Positions 51,411-62,280 of a stretch of 64,000 bases of DNA are shown here, one piece after another. A program made the translations under genes and the position numbers. A model generated the notes under the pieces. That model did no database searches, was not told the DNA's origin, and worked only from the letters and a program-made list of their open reading frames with translations. Numbering within the stretch: position 1 is the stretch's first letter; the number at the start of each line of letters is the position of its first letter. Source of the DNA: Prochlorococcus sp. AG-355-J09 (GTDB lineage Bacteria > Cyanobacteriota > Cyanobacteriia > PCC-6307 > Cyanobiaceae); the NCBI GenBank assembly GCA_003278735.1, contig QCDO01000007.1, forward strand, positions 26,285 to 90,284, given 5' to 3'.

Positions 51411-52693
51411 AATTTTTTTATTTCTTCTGATAATTTAAAAAATTCTTTTTTAAAACCAACTAGATTTTTATTGCTAAGGCCTCCAATAGATAACTTTTGT
51501 GATTCTTTATTTACAAGAATCCATAATTGGTTAGTTGGTATAAGACTAATTATTGTTCCAAAAATTATTAAAATAAAAGAAAAGTATATAAATGGTATGG
51601 ACGGATCATTTTTTATTATTAAACCACTGCTGGGAATTATTTTTTTCAGAGAAACTCTTGAAGAATTAACTTCTAAGGGATTGTCATTGATATAGAGATT
51701 AATCCCGGAGAAATTTTCTATATTCGAAATTTTAAGTGGTCCATTTTCATTATCTATTGTTAAAAGGAAATTTTTTTTAGTCTCTGATCCTAATTCAATT
51801 AAAACTCCCCAAACTTGATTACCGATTTCGGGAATTTCCTTTAATTGTAATTGATAAAGAATATTATCTATTTCCAAAACAACATTTGATATTGCCCAAT
51901 CTGCTTGATAAATAGTTAATCCTTTAAACCTGATTGGGTGATTAACTTTGGTGGTTTTTATTTCATTTAGATTTAGATCTTCAGAAGAAAAATTTAATTT
52001 TGAAATAAACTGTTTGGGTACACCATCACTTTCTCGTTCTATAGAAAAATCGACTAATTTTACATTTGCTTTTGAGTTTGTGCTCTCATTAACAAGATCC
52101 AAACTTTCTCCAGGCAGTAAATATTGTTCTTTTGTTTGACTTGTAAAACTTCCATATGCTGAACCTATAAGTAAGACTATTAATCCGATATGTACAACTA
52201 AAGGACCGATTTTTCCAATTAAACCTCTTCTTGCAGAAATATGACTTTTAAATTTGTATGTTTTCCATCCTCTTTTTTTAAGTAATAAATCTATTTTTGA
52301 TATATGTTCTCCATCTTCATTGATTGAATGACTTGTCGTTAGTTGTAGTTTACTTAATTTTTTTTCGCTCTTGTATTCAATCCATTTTAATGAAGCTTTT
52401 AATGAAGGGATTTGTCTCCTGAAACTACAAGCTGCTAGAGAAATGCAAAGAAGAATTAATGTAAATAAAAACCAAAAGCTTGTATATATATGATCCAATT
52501 GAAGTATTAAGACTTTTTCTCCATCTAAAAATCCAAAAATGGGAGAACTATCGAAATGATCAATATAAAAATTATTACTACTACCTTGAGGTATAAAAGT
52601 ACCTATACCGCTTGTAATAGCTATGAAGATTATCAGTGATATGGCGAATCGTAAACTTGATATTTTTAATATTAGATTCTTAAAAATAATCAT
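51407..52693 (-). CDS. ccs1: Cytochrome c biogenesis protein Ccs1/ResB
   Basis: Ccs1 and CcsA form the system II heme-attachment machine at the thylakoid membrane. The 428-residue protein has N-terminal membrane helices (about residues 16-34 and 72-92), a third near residue 165 ([18 protein letters not shown]), a long lumenal domain, and a last helix near residue 370. The stretch GIGTFIPQG fits the family. It abuts ccdA with no gap, so the two are cotranscribed. Confidence 0.93.
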   Translation of the reverse strand: MIIFKNLILKISSLRFAISLIIFIAITSGIGTFIPQGSSNNFYIDHFDSSPIFGFLDGEKVLILQLDHIYTSFWFLFTLILLCISLAACSFRRQIPSLKASLKWIEYKSEKKLSKLQLTTSHSINEDGEHISKIDLLLKKRGWKTYKFKSHISARRGLIGKIGPLVVHIGLIVLLIGSAYGSFTSQTKEQYLLPGESLDLVNESTNSKANVKLVDFSIERESDGVPKQFISKLNFSSEDLNLNEIKTTKVNHPIRFKGLTIYQADWAISNVVLEIDNILYQLQLKEIPEIGNQVWGVLIELGSETKKNFLLTIDNENGPLKISNIENFSGINLYINDNPLEVNSSRVSLKKIIPSSGLIIKNDPSIPFIYFSFILIIFGTIISLIPTNQLWILVNKESQKLSIGGLSNKNLVGFKKEFFKLSEEIKKF

Positions 52694-53350
52694 TTAAATC
52701 CCATTTGATAATAAATTTAATAACCCTAGGGAAACTAAAAATATCCCACTTAAAGTAGGAATTATTTGACTAAATTTTCTAAGCGCTAAAAATTGTTTTA
52801 AGTTTTCTGCAGTAGCTCCCGCAACGATTAATGGAGTTACTTGGCCTATCCCAAAGAAAAATAAAAAGATAATAGATATTGTTGGATTTTTAACTTGCGA
52901 TACCCAAGCCAGGAGAGTTGCTAAAACTGGAGTAATGCAAGGTGAAGAAGCTAGCCCAAAAGTAGTACCTATGGCAAAAGGTGCTATAAATGTTGGTATT
53001 TTATCTTCAATTATTTTAAAATCAGGTCCATTTGGGAACTGAAACTTTAGAATCCCTAGTAAATTTAAACCCATTATTATTGCTATCAAGGCAACGATCG
53101 AAGTGTAATAGGATGGGATTTGCCCATATATTCTACCTAAGAATCCACTGGCAGCGCCAAGTGCAACGAGTGAAAAAACGACTCCTCCTGAAAAACTAAT
53201 AAGTTTAAATTTATTTTTCTCTGTTCCTCCTATATAAGCAATAGTGATTGGTAATAATGATAATGAGCATGGGCCAAGACTAGTTAAAAGTCCTGCGCTG
53301 AAAACCAAAAATATAGTAAATGGGCCAGGATTATTAAGGCCGTTCTGCAT
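52694..53350 (-). CDS. ccdA: Thiol-disulfide transporter CcdA
   Basis: CcdA carries reducing power across the membrane to keep apocytochrome c thiols reduced. The 218-residue protein has six predicted helices. The two redox cysteines are visible in LGPCSLSLLP and SSPCITPVLATLLAW. It sits between ftsW (82 nt) and ccs1 (no gap). Confidence 0.93.
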   Translation of the reverse strand: MQNGLNNPGPFTIFLVFSAGLLTSLGPCSLSLLPITIAYIGGTEKNKFKLISFSGGVVFSLVALGAASGFLGRIYGQIPSYYTSIVALIAIIMGLNLLGILKFQFPNGPDFKIIEDKIPTFIAPFAIGTTFGLASSPCITPVLATLLAWVSQVKNPTISIIFLFFFGIGQVTPLIVAGATAENLKQFLALRKFSQIIPTLSGIFLVSLGLLNLLSNGI

Positions 53351-53432
53351 AAGCAGATTACCCTTTTGAGATAATTCTGAAATAACTAAATTAAATGATT
53401 CGATAGCTTGAATTAAATCTTATAAATTCTAA

Positions 53433-54668
53433 CTAATTAAGAGACTTTCGTGTACTAATAATACCTATGAAGCCTGTAGATTCTAATGAACATCTCAGTA
53501 ACATCCCTGCAATAAAAAATGATGCGATTAATGAATTCCCACCATAACTAATGAAAGGTAGTGGCAAACCGGTAGTAGGCATAGAGCCTGTTGCTACAGC
53601 AATATGCATTATTGATTGACCTATCAACAATACACCACATCCAATAGAAACTAATTTTGTATAGTTGTTCCTGCACTTTAGAGCAATTCTTACAGTTATA
53701 TAAGAGAAAACTGCTAGAAAACCTAGGAATAAAGTACAACCAAACAAACCAAATTCTTCAGCATAAATTGCAAAAATAAAATCTGTGTACATAAAAGGTA
53801 GGTACTGTAATTTTTGTATAGACAAGCCAAAACCTTGACCGAATAGACCACCTGAACCTATAGCTAATAAACTTTGAACCAATTGAAACCCACTTTCCTG
53901 TTGATCTTTCCAAGGATTAAGAAATGAAGTAACTCTAAGTTTTTGATATTCGTTATTGAGGATACTAATACATCCAGTAATAAATCCTAATGAGGCAAAT
54001 GAGCAGAGAGAACTTAGTTTTACGCCTCCACATAAACCCATTACCCAAAAAAGAATTCCAGTTAATGATGCAGTACTTAAATTAGGCTGCTTTAGTATTA
54101 ATAAAATTAATAATCCAAAAGAGAATATTGAAATTAATTTTTTATCATTCTTAATCAGATTCCAATGAGCGAAAAGGTTAGAAGCTTCTAGAATTAGAAA
54201 AGGCTTAATTAATTCTGATGGTTGTAGACGTAAATTTCCCAGTACTAGCCATCGTGAAGATCCGTTAACTGTAATTCCAGTGATATTGGTAAGGAATAAT
54301 AGAAAGAATAAAATAAAGAAAATAATCCTTGAACACTTTAAAAGATTTCTAATGTTTGTATTCAGAACAAAATAAAATAGACCGATTCCTGGAATTGTCC
54401 AAATAATTTGTTTTTTTAAGAAGTAAGCCCAATTTCCCATTTCCCTACTAGCCACCCACCAACTTGATGATCCAAGAATGCATATTCCTAATATTGACCA
54501 AATTCCAATAAGAACGATGAGGATTTTTGCCTCATAGGGCCATATCGTCCAAGGTAAGGGAAAAATAGACTCTACTATATTGCTTAGATTTTTTTTGTAA
54601 TTAGAACTAAAGGTTTTTTTTCTTTTAGAAATTCTTTTAAATCTTATTTTTTCTTGACTTATCTCCAA
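53433..54668 (-). CDS. ftsW: Cell division protein FtsW (SEDS family)
   Basis: FtsW is the septal peptidoglycan polymerase. The 411-residue polytopic protein has about ten helices and the SEDS landmarks GSSRWL, LQPSELIKP, ESGFQLVQSLLAIGSGGLFG and TGLPLPFISYGGNSLIA. RodA is the alternative SEDS member but the ILGSSSWWVASREMG start favours FtsW. The start is TTG at 54668; no ATG or GTG precedes it in an open frame. Confidence 0.93.
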   Translation of the reverse strand: MEISQEKIRFKRISKRKKTFSSNYKKNLSNIVESIFPLPWTIWPYEAKILIVLIGIWSILGICILGSSSWWVASREMGNWAYFLKKQIIWTIPGIGLFYFVLNTNIRNLLKCSRIIFFILFFLLFLTNITGITVNGSSRWLVLGNLRLQPSELIKPFLILEASNLFAHWNLIKNDKKLISIFSFGLLILLILKQPNLSTASLTGILFWVMGLCGGVKLSSLCSFASLGFITGCISILNNEYQKLRVTSFLNPWKDQQESGFQLVQSLLAIGSGGLFGQGFGLSIQKLQYLPFMYTDFIFAIYAEEFGLFGCTLFLGFLAVFSYITVRIALKCRNNYTKLVSIGCGVLLIGQSIMHIAVATGSMPTTGLPLPFISYGGNSLIASFFIAGMLLRCSLESTGFIGIISTRKSLN

Positions 54669-54913
54669 TTTTTTAGATGTATATGTACTATTGAGACGTT
54701 TAATTGAGATTTTGCCAAGTCTTTTATTAACGTTTTAAAGTGTAAAAGCAATTAATAAAAATGATTTTCATAAATTTTATTTTTAAGAATAAAGTAAAAA
54801 ATGGTCTACAAATTTATGACAAATCTTAAGAATTAATTTTTTATAGAAAAAAACTAGCTAAAAGGCACCTCTCCGTGATAGATTCCGTGAGTTTATATAC
54901 TTACTTCAAACCA

Positions 54914-54931
54914 TTTAGAGAGGGTTCTAAA
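54914..54931 (+). promoter_or_regulatory. Hairpin displaying the atp1 Shine-Dalgarno
   Basis: TTTAGA (54914-54919) and TCTAAA (54926-54931) can pair around a loop GAGGGT that contains the likely Shine-Dalgarno just before the atp1 ATG at 54934. The stem is short and AT-rich, so it may only modestly shape initiation. Confidence 0.3.
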
Positions 54932-54933
54932 CT

Positions 54934-55410
54934 ATGTTCACATCAGTGGACTCAAATAGAAAAAAACTTGAGCATCCTTCTAAGGAAAATGTTCAATTTC
55001 CTCAACCACTGAATAATTCCACCATCAAAGAAAGTAAATCGGGCATTATCAATCAAATAGTTAATTTGCTTTCTCAAAATGATGAATACACAAAATTGCA
55101 ACTAACAATTTTTGGGATTACCTTTATTGTCTCTATTTTATTAGCATCAATAACTGGAATTTTTCTTGGATTTACTTTTGGTTTTAGTATTTTTATAGGT
55201 GCAATTGCCGGCATTTTTTACCTACGTTTGCTTGCCAAAAGTATAGGTAAACTTGGTAGAGAATCATCAGGTGTATCAAAATTGCAACTATTAGTTCCAG
55301 TTTGCCTCTTTATTTTTGCGAGCAAGCTAGGATCTTTGGATATTTTTCCTGCAATGATAGGTTTTTTCATTTATAAGCCTTCACTAATTCTTTATTTTTC
55401 ACGTTCTTAA
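54934..55410 (+). CDS. atp1: ATP synthase protein I
   Basis: A 158-residue membrane protein that opens the atp operon in cyanobacteria and may assist Fo c-ring assembly; it is not a structural subunit. The first 55 residues are polar, followed by hydrophobic segments at about residues 64-85, 87-105 and 124-155. Position directly before the a subunit (21 nt) is the main evidence. Confidence 0.88.
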   Translation: MFTSVDSNRKKLEHPSKENVQFPQPLNNSTIKESKSGIINQIVNLLSQNDEYTKLQLTIFGITFIVSILLASITGIFLGFTFGFSIFIGAIAGIFYLRLLAKSIGKLGRESSGVSKLQLLVPVCLFIFASKLGSLDIFPAMIGFFIYKPSLILYFSRS

Positions 55411-55431
55411 GTAAATTTTTATTCAAAACAA

Positions 55432-56157
55432 ATGTTTTTTAATTCCTTGCTAACAAATTTTGCAGCATTAGAAGTTGGTCAACATCTTTATTGGCAAATT
55501 GGAAATATCAGACTTCATGGGCAGGTATTTTTAACATCTTGGATTTTATTAGGAGCTTTATTAGTTTTTATTTCCTTAGGAACTAAAAAAATGGAAAATG
55601 ATCCTAAAGGCCTTCAAAACTTGCTTGAGTTCCTTTGGGATTACATAAGAGATCTAGCCAGGACGCAAATAGGTGAAAAAGTTTATAGAGATTGGATGCC
55701 ATTTATAGGCACTTTATTTTTATTCGTTTTTGTTAGTAATTGGGGCGGAGCTTTAATTCCTTGGAGATTGATTAAGTTACCAAGTGGAGAATTAGGAGCA
55801 CCTACTGCAGATATCAATACAACTATAGCCTTGGCTTTATTGGTTTCACTTTCTTATTTCTATGCAGGTTTAAGCAATAAGGGTTGGAGATACTTCGAAT
55901 ACTATGTTCACCCAACTCCAATTATGCTTCCTTTCAAAATTCTAGAGGACTTTACGAAACCTTTATCACTCTCTTTCAGGCTATTTGGAAATATTTTGGC
56001 TGATGAACTTGTAGTAGGTGTTCTAGTTTTTTTAGTTCCGCTAATTCTTCCAATACCAGTTATGTTCCTAGGATTATTTACTAGTGCAATTCAGGCATTG
56101 ATTTTCGCAACTTTAGCGGCCTACTACATTGGAGAAGCTGTTGAGGAACATCATTAG
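55432..56157 (+). CDS. atpB: ATP synthase subunit a
   Basis: Subunit a forms the proton half-channels beside the c-ring. The 241-residue protein has five predicted helices, with the essential Arg in [19 protein letters not shown] and the C-terminal [23 protein letters not shown]. It is normal length and sits after atp1 as in other cyanobacteria. Confidence 0.97.
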   Translation: MFFNSLLTNFAALEVGQHLYWQIGNIRLHGQVFLTSWILLGALLVFISLGTKKMENDPKGLQNLLEFLWDYIRDLARTQIGEKVYRDWMPFIGTLFLFVFVSNWGGALIPWRLIKLPSGELGAPTADINTTIALALLVSLSYFYAGLSNKGWRYFEYYVHPTPIMLPFKILEDFTKPLSLSFRLFGNILADELVVGVLVFLVPLILPIPVMFLGLFTSAIQALIFATLAAYYIGEAVEEHH

Positions 56158-56190
56158 CTGTCTTCTACTACATTCGGACGCTTTTACAAA

Positions 56191-56244
56191 GGGTCTGTAA
56201 TCTGGCAAAATATTTAATCGCGTAGGTCTGAAAATATCAGACCC
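56191..56244 (+). promoter_or_regulatory. Alternative stem-loops in the atpB-atpE gap
   Basis: GGTCTGA (56225-56231) and TCAGACC (56237-56243) form a perfect 7-bp hairpin with a 5-nt loop. The overlapping sequence CAGACCC (56238-56244) can instead pair with an upstream GGGTCTG (56191-56197), also 7 bp. Because the two pairings share the same right arm they exclude each other. The gap lies 162 nt before atpE, the gene that needs the highest output of the operon. Confidence 0.45.
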
Positions 56245-56301
56245 ATTCTTAAAAAAGGATGTCCAAGCGTGTATGACAACAAAGATTATCAAAAGTATTA
56301 A

Positions 56302-56565
<264 letters not shown>

Positions 56566-56570
56566 AAGTT

Positions 56571-56601
56571 AATATTGCTTTTAATCCTTATTAGCAATAT
56601 T
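56571..56601 (+). other. Stem-loop after atpE
   Basis: AATATTGCT (56571-56579) and AGCAATATT (56593-56601) form a 9-bp perfect stem with a 13-nt loop. It starts 6 nt after the atpE stop. Such structures often protect the 3' end of the c-subunit message or reduce read-through, which would help set the excess of c over other subunits. No clear T-run follows. Confidence 0.4.
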
Positions 56602-56633
56602 TAAATTAAATTTTTTAACTTCAACTGAATCAT

Positions 56634-57095
56634 ATGTTGGCCTTTAATTTTTTTGGTGCTACGGAAGGTGGATTATTTGATATAAATGCCACTTTGCCTC
56701 TAATGGCGATACAAGTAGTTGCACTTACTTACATATTAAATTCTCTCTTTTTTAAGCCTGTTGGCAATGTAGTAGAAAAAAGAGAAAAGTTTGTAAGTAA
56801 TAATATTATTGAGGCCAAAAATAAACTTTCTGAGGTTAAAAAATTAGAAGCTGATTTATTAACCCAGCTTCAAAGTGCTCGTACAGAAGCCCAACGAATT
56901 GTAAGCGAAGCTGAGAATGAGTCTGACAAGCTTTATAAAGAAGCACTAGAACTTGCTAACAATGAAGCAAATGCTTCAAAAGAAAAAGCAAGACTAGAAA
57001 TTGAAAGTCAGACGTCTGCTGCTCGTGATCAACTTTCTAAACAGGCTGATGATCTAAGCGAACTTATTGTTAATAGATTGATTCTAGAAAAATGA
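56634..57095 (+). CDS. atpF2: ATP synthase subunit b'
   Basis: Photosynthetic bacteria have two different b-type stator subunits. The 153-residue b' has one N-terminal hydrophobic helix (about residues 18-42, with [22 protein letters not shown]) and a long charged coiled-coil tail. It overlaps atpF by four bases (ATGA). Confidence 0.95.
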   Translation: MLAFNFFGATEGGLFDINATLPLMAIQVVALTYILNSLFFKPVGNVVEKREKFVSNNIIEAKNKLSEVKKLEADLLTQLQSARTEAQRIVSEAENESDKLYKEALELANNEANASKEKARLEIESQTSAARDQLSKQADDLSELIVNRLILEK

Positions 57096-57604
57096 ATTTG
57101 ACTCTTTTCGCTACAGAAGGTTTTGGATTGAACTTCAATTTATTCGAAACTAATATCCTTAATTGGGCAGTAGTAGTTTTCGGTCTTTATAAATTTTTGC
57201 CTGGTTTCCTAGGTAAAATGCTTAAAAAAAGGAGAGAAGGCATCCTTCTTGAATTAAAAGATGCTGAAGATCGACTCCTAAATGCAACTCAAGCTTTAGA
57301 AAAAGCGAAGAAAGATTTATCTTCAGCAGAAGAAAAAGCTTCTCAAATAAAAGCAGATTCCCTTAAAAGATCTGAATCAATCAGAATGGAAAGTGAGAAA
57401 AAAGCGATAGAAGAGATGGCACGAATTAAACAAAGTGCAATCTCTGATGAGAGCTCTGAAGCATCCAGAGCAATCTCTCAACTTCGAAAAGAAGCTGTTG
57501 AACTGGCAATTAAGAAAGCTTTAGATTCTCTCCCAAATAGACTTGATAAAACAACACAAGAAAATTTGGTAACTCAATCAATTAACAATATTGAGGTGAA
57601 CTAA
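57092..57604 (+). CDS. atpF: ATP synthase subunit b
   Basis: The 170-residue b subunit has an N-terminal hydrophobic helix (about residues 22-40, [17 protein letters not shown]) and a long, Lys/Glu/Ala-rich helical stalk that reaches F1. With b' it forms the peripheral stator. It overlaps b' by four bases and shares its final base with the start of atpH. Confidence 0.96.
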   Translation: MNLTLFATEGFGLNFNLFETNILNWAVVVFGLYKFLPGFLGKMLKKRREGILLELKDAEDRLLNATQALEKAKKDLSSAEEKASQIKADSLKRSESIRMESEKKAIEEMARIKQSAISDESSEASRAISQLRKEAVELAIKKALDSLPNRLDKTTQENLVTQSINNIEVN

Positions 57605-58146
57605 TGCCACTTTTAAATTCAGTTACTACACCATATGCAGAAGCATTACTTCAAGTTGTGAATGAAAATTCGCAAACTGAAGAGATAGTTTCTGAGGTTA
57701 AACAACTCTTGGAATTAATTAATGATTCCCCTGAATTGGAGAAGGCACTATCCTCTCCCATTTTAGAGACAGACGCTAAGAAGAAAATCATTGTTGAAAT
57801 TTTTTCAAATAAGGTTAATTCTTCTTTACTGAATTTCTTAAAATTATTGGCCGATAGGCAAAGAATTGGAATACTTACTTCAATTCTTGATAGGTTTTTA
57901 GAAATTTACCGAGAAAATAGTAATATTGCATTGGCAACTGTTACTTCTGCAGTCGAGCTTACTGATGAACAGAAAGGTTTAATTACCAAAAAGATCATCA
58001 ATATTGCTGAAACAGAAAAATTAGAACTTGTAACTAAAATCGACCCATCCCTTATTGGTGGTTTCGTCGCCAGTGTAGGATCAAAAGTAATTGATGCTTC
58101 TCTTGCTTCACAAATAAGAAAACTTGGCTTATCTCTTTCCAAGTAA
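57604..58146 (+). CDS. atpH: ATP synthase subunit delta
   Basis: Delta joins the stator to the top of F1. The 180-residue protein has the N-terminal helical domain (TPYAEALLQV) and the C-terminal GGFVASVGSKVIDASLASQI signature of OSCP/delta. It begins on the last base of the atpF stop codon and is followed by atpA after 30 nt. Confidence 0.96.
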   Translation: MPLLNSVTTPYAEALLQVVNENSQTEEIVSEVKQLLELINDSPELEKALSSPILETDAKKKIIVEIFSNKVNSSLLNFLKLLADRQRIGILTSILDRFLEIYRENSNIALATVTSAVELTDEQKGLITKKIINIAETEKLELVTKIDPSLIGGFVASVGSKVIDASLASQIRKLGLSLSK

Positions 58147-58164
58147 CTTTTAAATCAACCTTAA

Positions 58165-59694
<1,530 letters not shown>

Positions 59695-59712
59695 ATTTAT
59701 TTAGGAGATACC

Positions 59713-60663
59713 ATGGCAAATCTTAAAGAGATAAGAGATCGAATCGTTTCCGTTAAAAATACAAGAAAAATAACGGAGGCTATGAGACTTGTTGCAGCTG
59801 CAAAAGTTAGGAGAGCTCAAGATCAAGTTCTTAAGAGTAGACCTTTTGCAGATAAACTTGCACGAGTCTTAGAAAATATTCAATCTAGAGTACAATTTGA
59901 GGCTGTCGACTCTCCTCTATTATCCAAGAGAGAAGTAAAGAGTATCACCTTGGTTTGTATAACTGCGGATAGAGGTTTATGCGGTGGTTACAACACAAAT
60001 ATTATAAAAAAGGTAGAAATAAGATACGCAGAATTAGTCAAACAAGGTTATAAGCCAAATTTAATTTTGGTAGGGAAGAAAGCTATTGGATATTTTCAAA
60101 ATAGAAAGGATAGATATGTAATTAAAAGTACTTTCAAAGAACTAGAACAGGTACCCACAGTCAAGGACTCCGAAGGAGTTACAAATGAGGTTTTAGCTGA
60201 ATTTCTTTCAGAAAATTCTGATAGGGTGGAAATTATTTACACGAAATTCATCACTTTAGTTAGCTGTGCCCCCGTCGTTCAAACACTACTGCCACTTGAT
60301 CCTCAAGGAATCGCTGAGGAAAATGATGAAATTTTTAGGTTGACTACAAAAGATAGTAAATTACTGGTTGAAAAATCCAATATTGAAAAAACTGATTCAG
60401 AGAAATTGCCATCAGATATTGTTTTTGAACAAAGTCCTGATCAACTATTAGATTCGTTATTACCATTATATCTACAGAATCAGGTACTTAGAGCTCTTCA
60501 AGAGTCAGCAGCTTCAGAACTCGCTTGCAGGATGACTGCTATGAATAATGCAAGTGATAATGCTAAAGAATTAGCAAGTACTTTGAATCTAACCTATAAC
60601 AAAGCCAGACAAGCAGCTATTACACAAGAAATATTAGAAGTTGTAGGAGGTTCTGCAGTTTAG
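59713..60663 (+). CDS. atpG: ATP synthase subunit gamma
   Basis: Gamma is the rotating shaft of F1. The 316-residue protein has the N-terminal helix MANLKEIRDRIVSVKNTRKITEAM, ADRGLCGGYNTN, and the C-terminal MTAMNNASDNAKELASTLNLTYNKARQAAIT. As in cyanobacteria generally there is an internal insertion, but no pair of regulatory cysteines as in plant chloroplasts is apparent. A ferredoxin gene starts 16 nt later. Confidence 0.97.
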   Translation: MANLKEIRDRIVSVKNTRKITEAMRLVAAAKVRRAQDQVLKSRPFADKLARVLENIQSRVQFEAVDSPLLSKREVKSITLVCITADRGLCGGYNTNIIKKVEIRYAELVKQGYKPNLILVGKKAIGYFQNRKDRYVIKSTFKELEQVPTVKDSEGVTNEVLAEFLSENSDRVEIIYTKFITLVSCAPVVQTLLPLDPQGIAEENDEIFRLTTKDSKLLVEKSNIEKTDSEKLPSDIVFEQSPDQLLDSLLPLYLQNQVLRALQESAASELACRMTAMNNASDNAKELASTLNLTYNKARQAAITQEILEVVGGSAV

Positions 60664-60679
60664 CAAAAAGATTTGGGAT

Positions 60680-61006
60680 ATGCCTGAATACAATATCAAA
60701 GTACAATTTGAGAAAAAGACTTTAAGTTTTTTATGTTCTGAAGATCAAGATATTATTTCAGCGGCAAAAATGAATGGAATAGATTTACCAAGTAGTTGTT
60801 GTTCAGGAGTTTGTACAGATTGTGCCTCCATGATATTGGAAGGATCCGTAGATCAAGAAGATGCTATGGGATTAAATGATGATTTGAGGGAAAAAGGCTT
60901 TGCACTTTTGTGCGTAGCATATCCCAAGTCAGATTTGAATATTCTTATTGGTAAAGAAGTCGAAGATGATTTATATAATGATCAATTTGGTAAATATCAA
61001 AAATGA
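60680..61006 (+). CDS. [2Fe-2S] plant-type ferredoxin
   Basis: A 108-residue protein with the plant-type binding loop CCSGVCTDC (C-x4-C-x2-C) and a fourth ligand in LLCVAYP. It is longer at the C terminus than photosynthetic PetF and more divergent, so an alternative role in a dedicated pathway is likely. It is 16 nt after atpG and overlaps the next gene by four bases. Confidence 0.93.
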   Translation: MPEYNIKVQFEKKTLSFLCSEDQDIISAAKMNGIDLPSSCCSGVCTDCASMILEGSVDQEDAMGLNDDLREKGFALLCVAYPKSDLNILIGKEVEDDLYNDQFGKYQK

Positions 61007-61194
61007 AATTAAGTTCAATTGATTATTATTTAGATTGGCCAGTATCAATAAAATTAGAAAATTTAAGGGAATACATTATTGCAAATTTAGAAAAAAAAGG
61101 TGATTTAATTCGATGGTCAATTGTTGATATTCAAAATTCTATTGACTCTTTTGGAACAAAAAAACTTAGAATTAAAGCTGTCTTAGCTAATTAA
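61003..61194 (+). CDS. Small unknown protein downstream of ferredoxin
   Basis: A 63-residue protein (YYLDWPVSIKLENLREYIIANLEKKG, then WSIVDIQ and LRIKAVLAN) with no membrane helix or known motif. Its start overlaps the ferredoxin stop as ATGA, so it is translationally coupled. DUF3326 follows after 27 nt. The function is unknown. Confidence 0.8.
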   Translation: MKLSSIDYYLDWPVSIKLENLREYIIANLEKKGDLIRWSIVDIQNSIDSFGTKKLRIKAVLAN

Positions 61195-61221
61195 AAAATA
61201 TAATTTGAAATATTTTTAATA

Positions 61222-62280
61222 ATGGAAAATTCACCAACAATTTTTATTGTTCCAACTGGTATTGGTTGTGAAATAGGAGGTTTTGCTGGGGATGCACTTC
61301 CTACCGCTAAATTATTAGCGTCGGCAAGTGGATGTTTAATTACTCATCCAAATGTTATGAATGGCGGTAGTCTTTCTGAAAAAGATAAAAATATTTTTTA
61401 TGTTGAGGGTTATAGTTTAGACCGACTTGCTAGAGGAGAAATTGCTTTAAAAAGGGCAAAGCAACAGAAAATTGGAATAATTTTTGATTCAGCCATTCAA
61501 AAAGAAATATTAGTAAGACATTTACAAGTTGCCGATGCATGTGTTTCCACTTTAGGGATTAATGTTAATTCTTATGTGATTACAAAAAAGCCATTAAATA
61601 TAGTTATTGATTCTGATTATTCAAAAATCAGTGGTGGCACAATTGAAAATCCTGATACTCTAATTGATGCTGGAAAATGTCTTATAGAAAAAGGAGTTAC
61701 GGCAATAGCAATTGTGGCAAAATTTCCAGATGATTCAGATTCTTTAGAAACAAATATTTATCGAGAGGGGAAAGGGGTTGATCCTATTTCTGGAGCCGAA
61801 GCAGTTATAAGTCATTTAATAAGCAAATTTTTAAAAGTTCCCTGTGCTCACGCACCTGCTTTAAATCCAATTGAATTGAATGAAAATCTAGATCCTCGTG
61901 CAGCTGCAGAAGAAATAGGATACACATTTTTACCATCAGTACTGATTGGGTTAAGCAATGCACCTGACATTGTTGAATTGCCTGTTAAAAATGAATCAAT
62001 CTCACTGCACCCTGATCAGATTGAAACTATTGTTGTTCCTAATGGGGCACTAGGTGGAGAAGCAGTACTATCAGGGATTGAAAAAGGTTTAAATATTATC
62101 TCTGTAAAAAATCAAAATACACTTAAAGTGACAAATGAGTTTTATGATTATCCCAATCTTTTTGAAGTAGATAATTATTTAGAAGCTGCAGGCATAATTC
62201 TTGCTATCAAAAAAGGTATCAACTTTAAGTCAATTAAACGTCCTTTAAGAAAAATTCAACATTGTTCTTATAGTGATTAA
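61222..62280 (+). CDS. DUF3326 family protein
   Basis: A 352-residue protein of the cyanobacterial/plant DUF3326 type: FIVPTGIGCEIGGFAGDALPT near the N terminus and TIVVPNGALGGEAVLSGIEKG near the C terminus, with several Gly-rich turns. No enzyme motif is certain, and no role is established. It may be cotranscribed with the ferredoxin and 63-residue genes downstream of the atp operon. Its stop overlaps that of nadE by four bases. Confidence 0.85.
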   Translation: MENSPTIFIVPTGIGCEIGGFAGDALPTAKLLASASGCLITHPNVMNGGSLSEKDKNIFYVEGYSLDRLARGEIALKRAKQQKIGIIFDSAIQKEILVRHLQVADACVSTLGINVNSYVITKKPLNIVIDSDYSKISGGTIENPDTLIDAGKCLIEKGVTAIAIVAKFPDDSDSLETNIYREGKGVDPISGAEAVISHLISKFLKVPCAHAPALNPIELNENLDPRAAAEEIGYTFLPSVLIGLSNAPDIVELPVKNESISLHPDQIETIVVPNGALGGEAVLSGIEKGLNIISVKNQNTLKVTNEFYDYPNLFEVDNYLEAAGIILAIKKGINFKSIKRPLRKIQHCSYSD

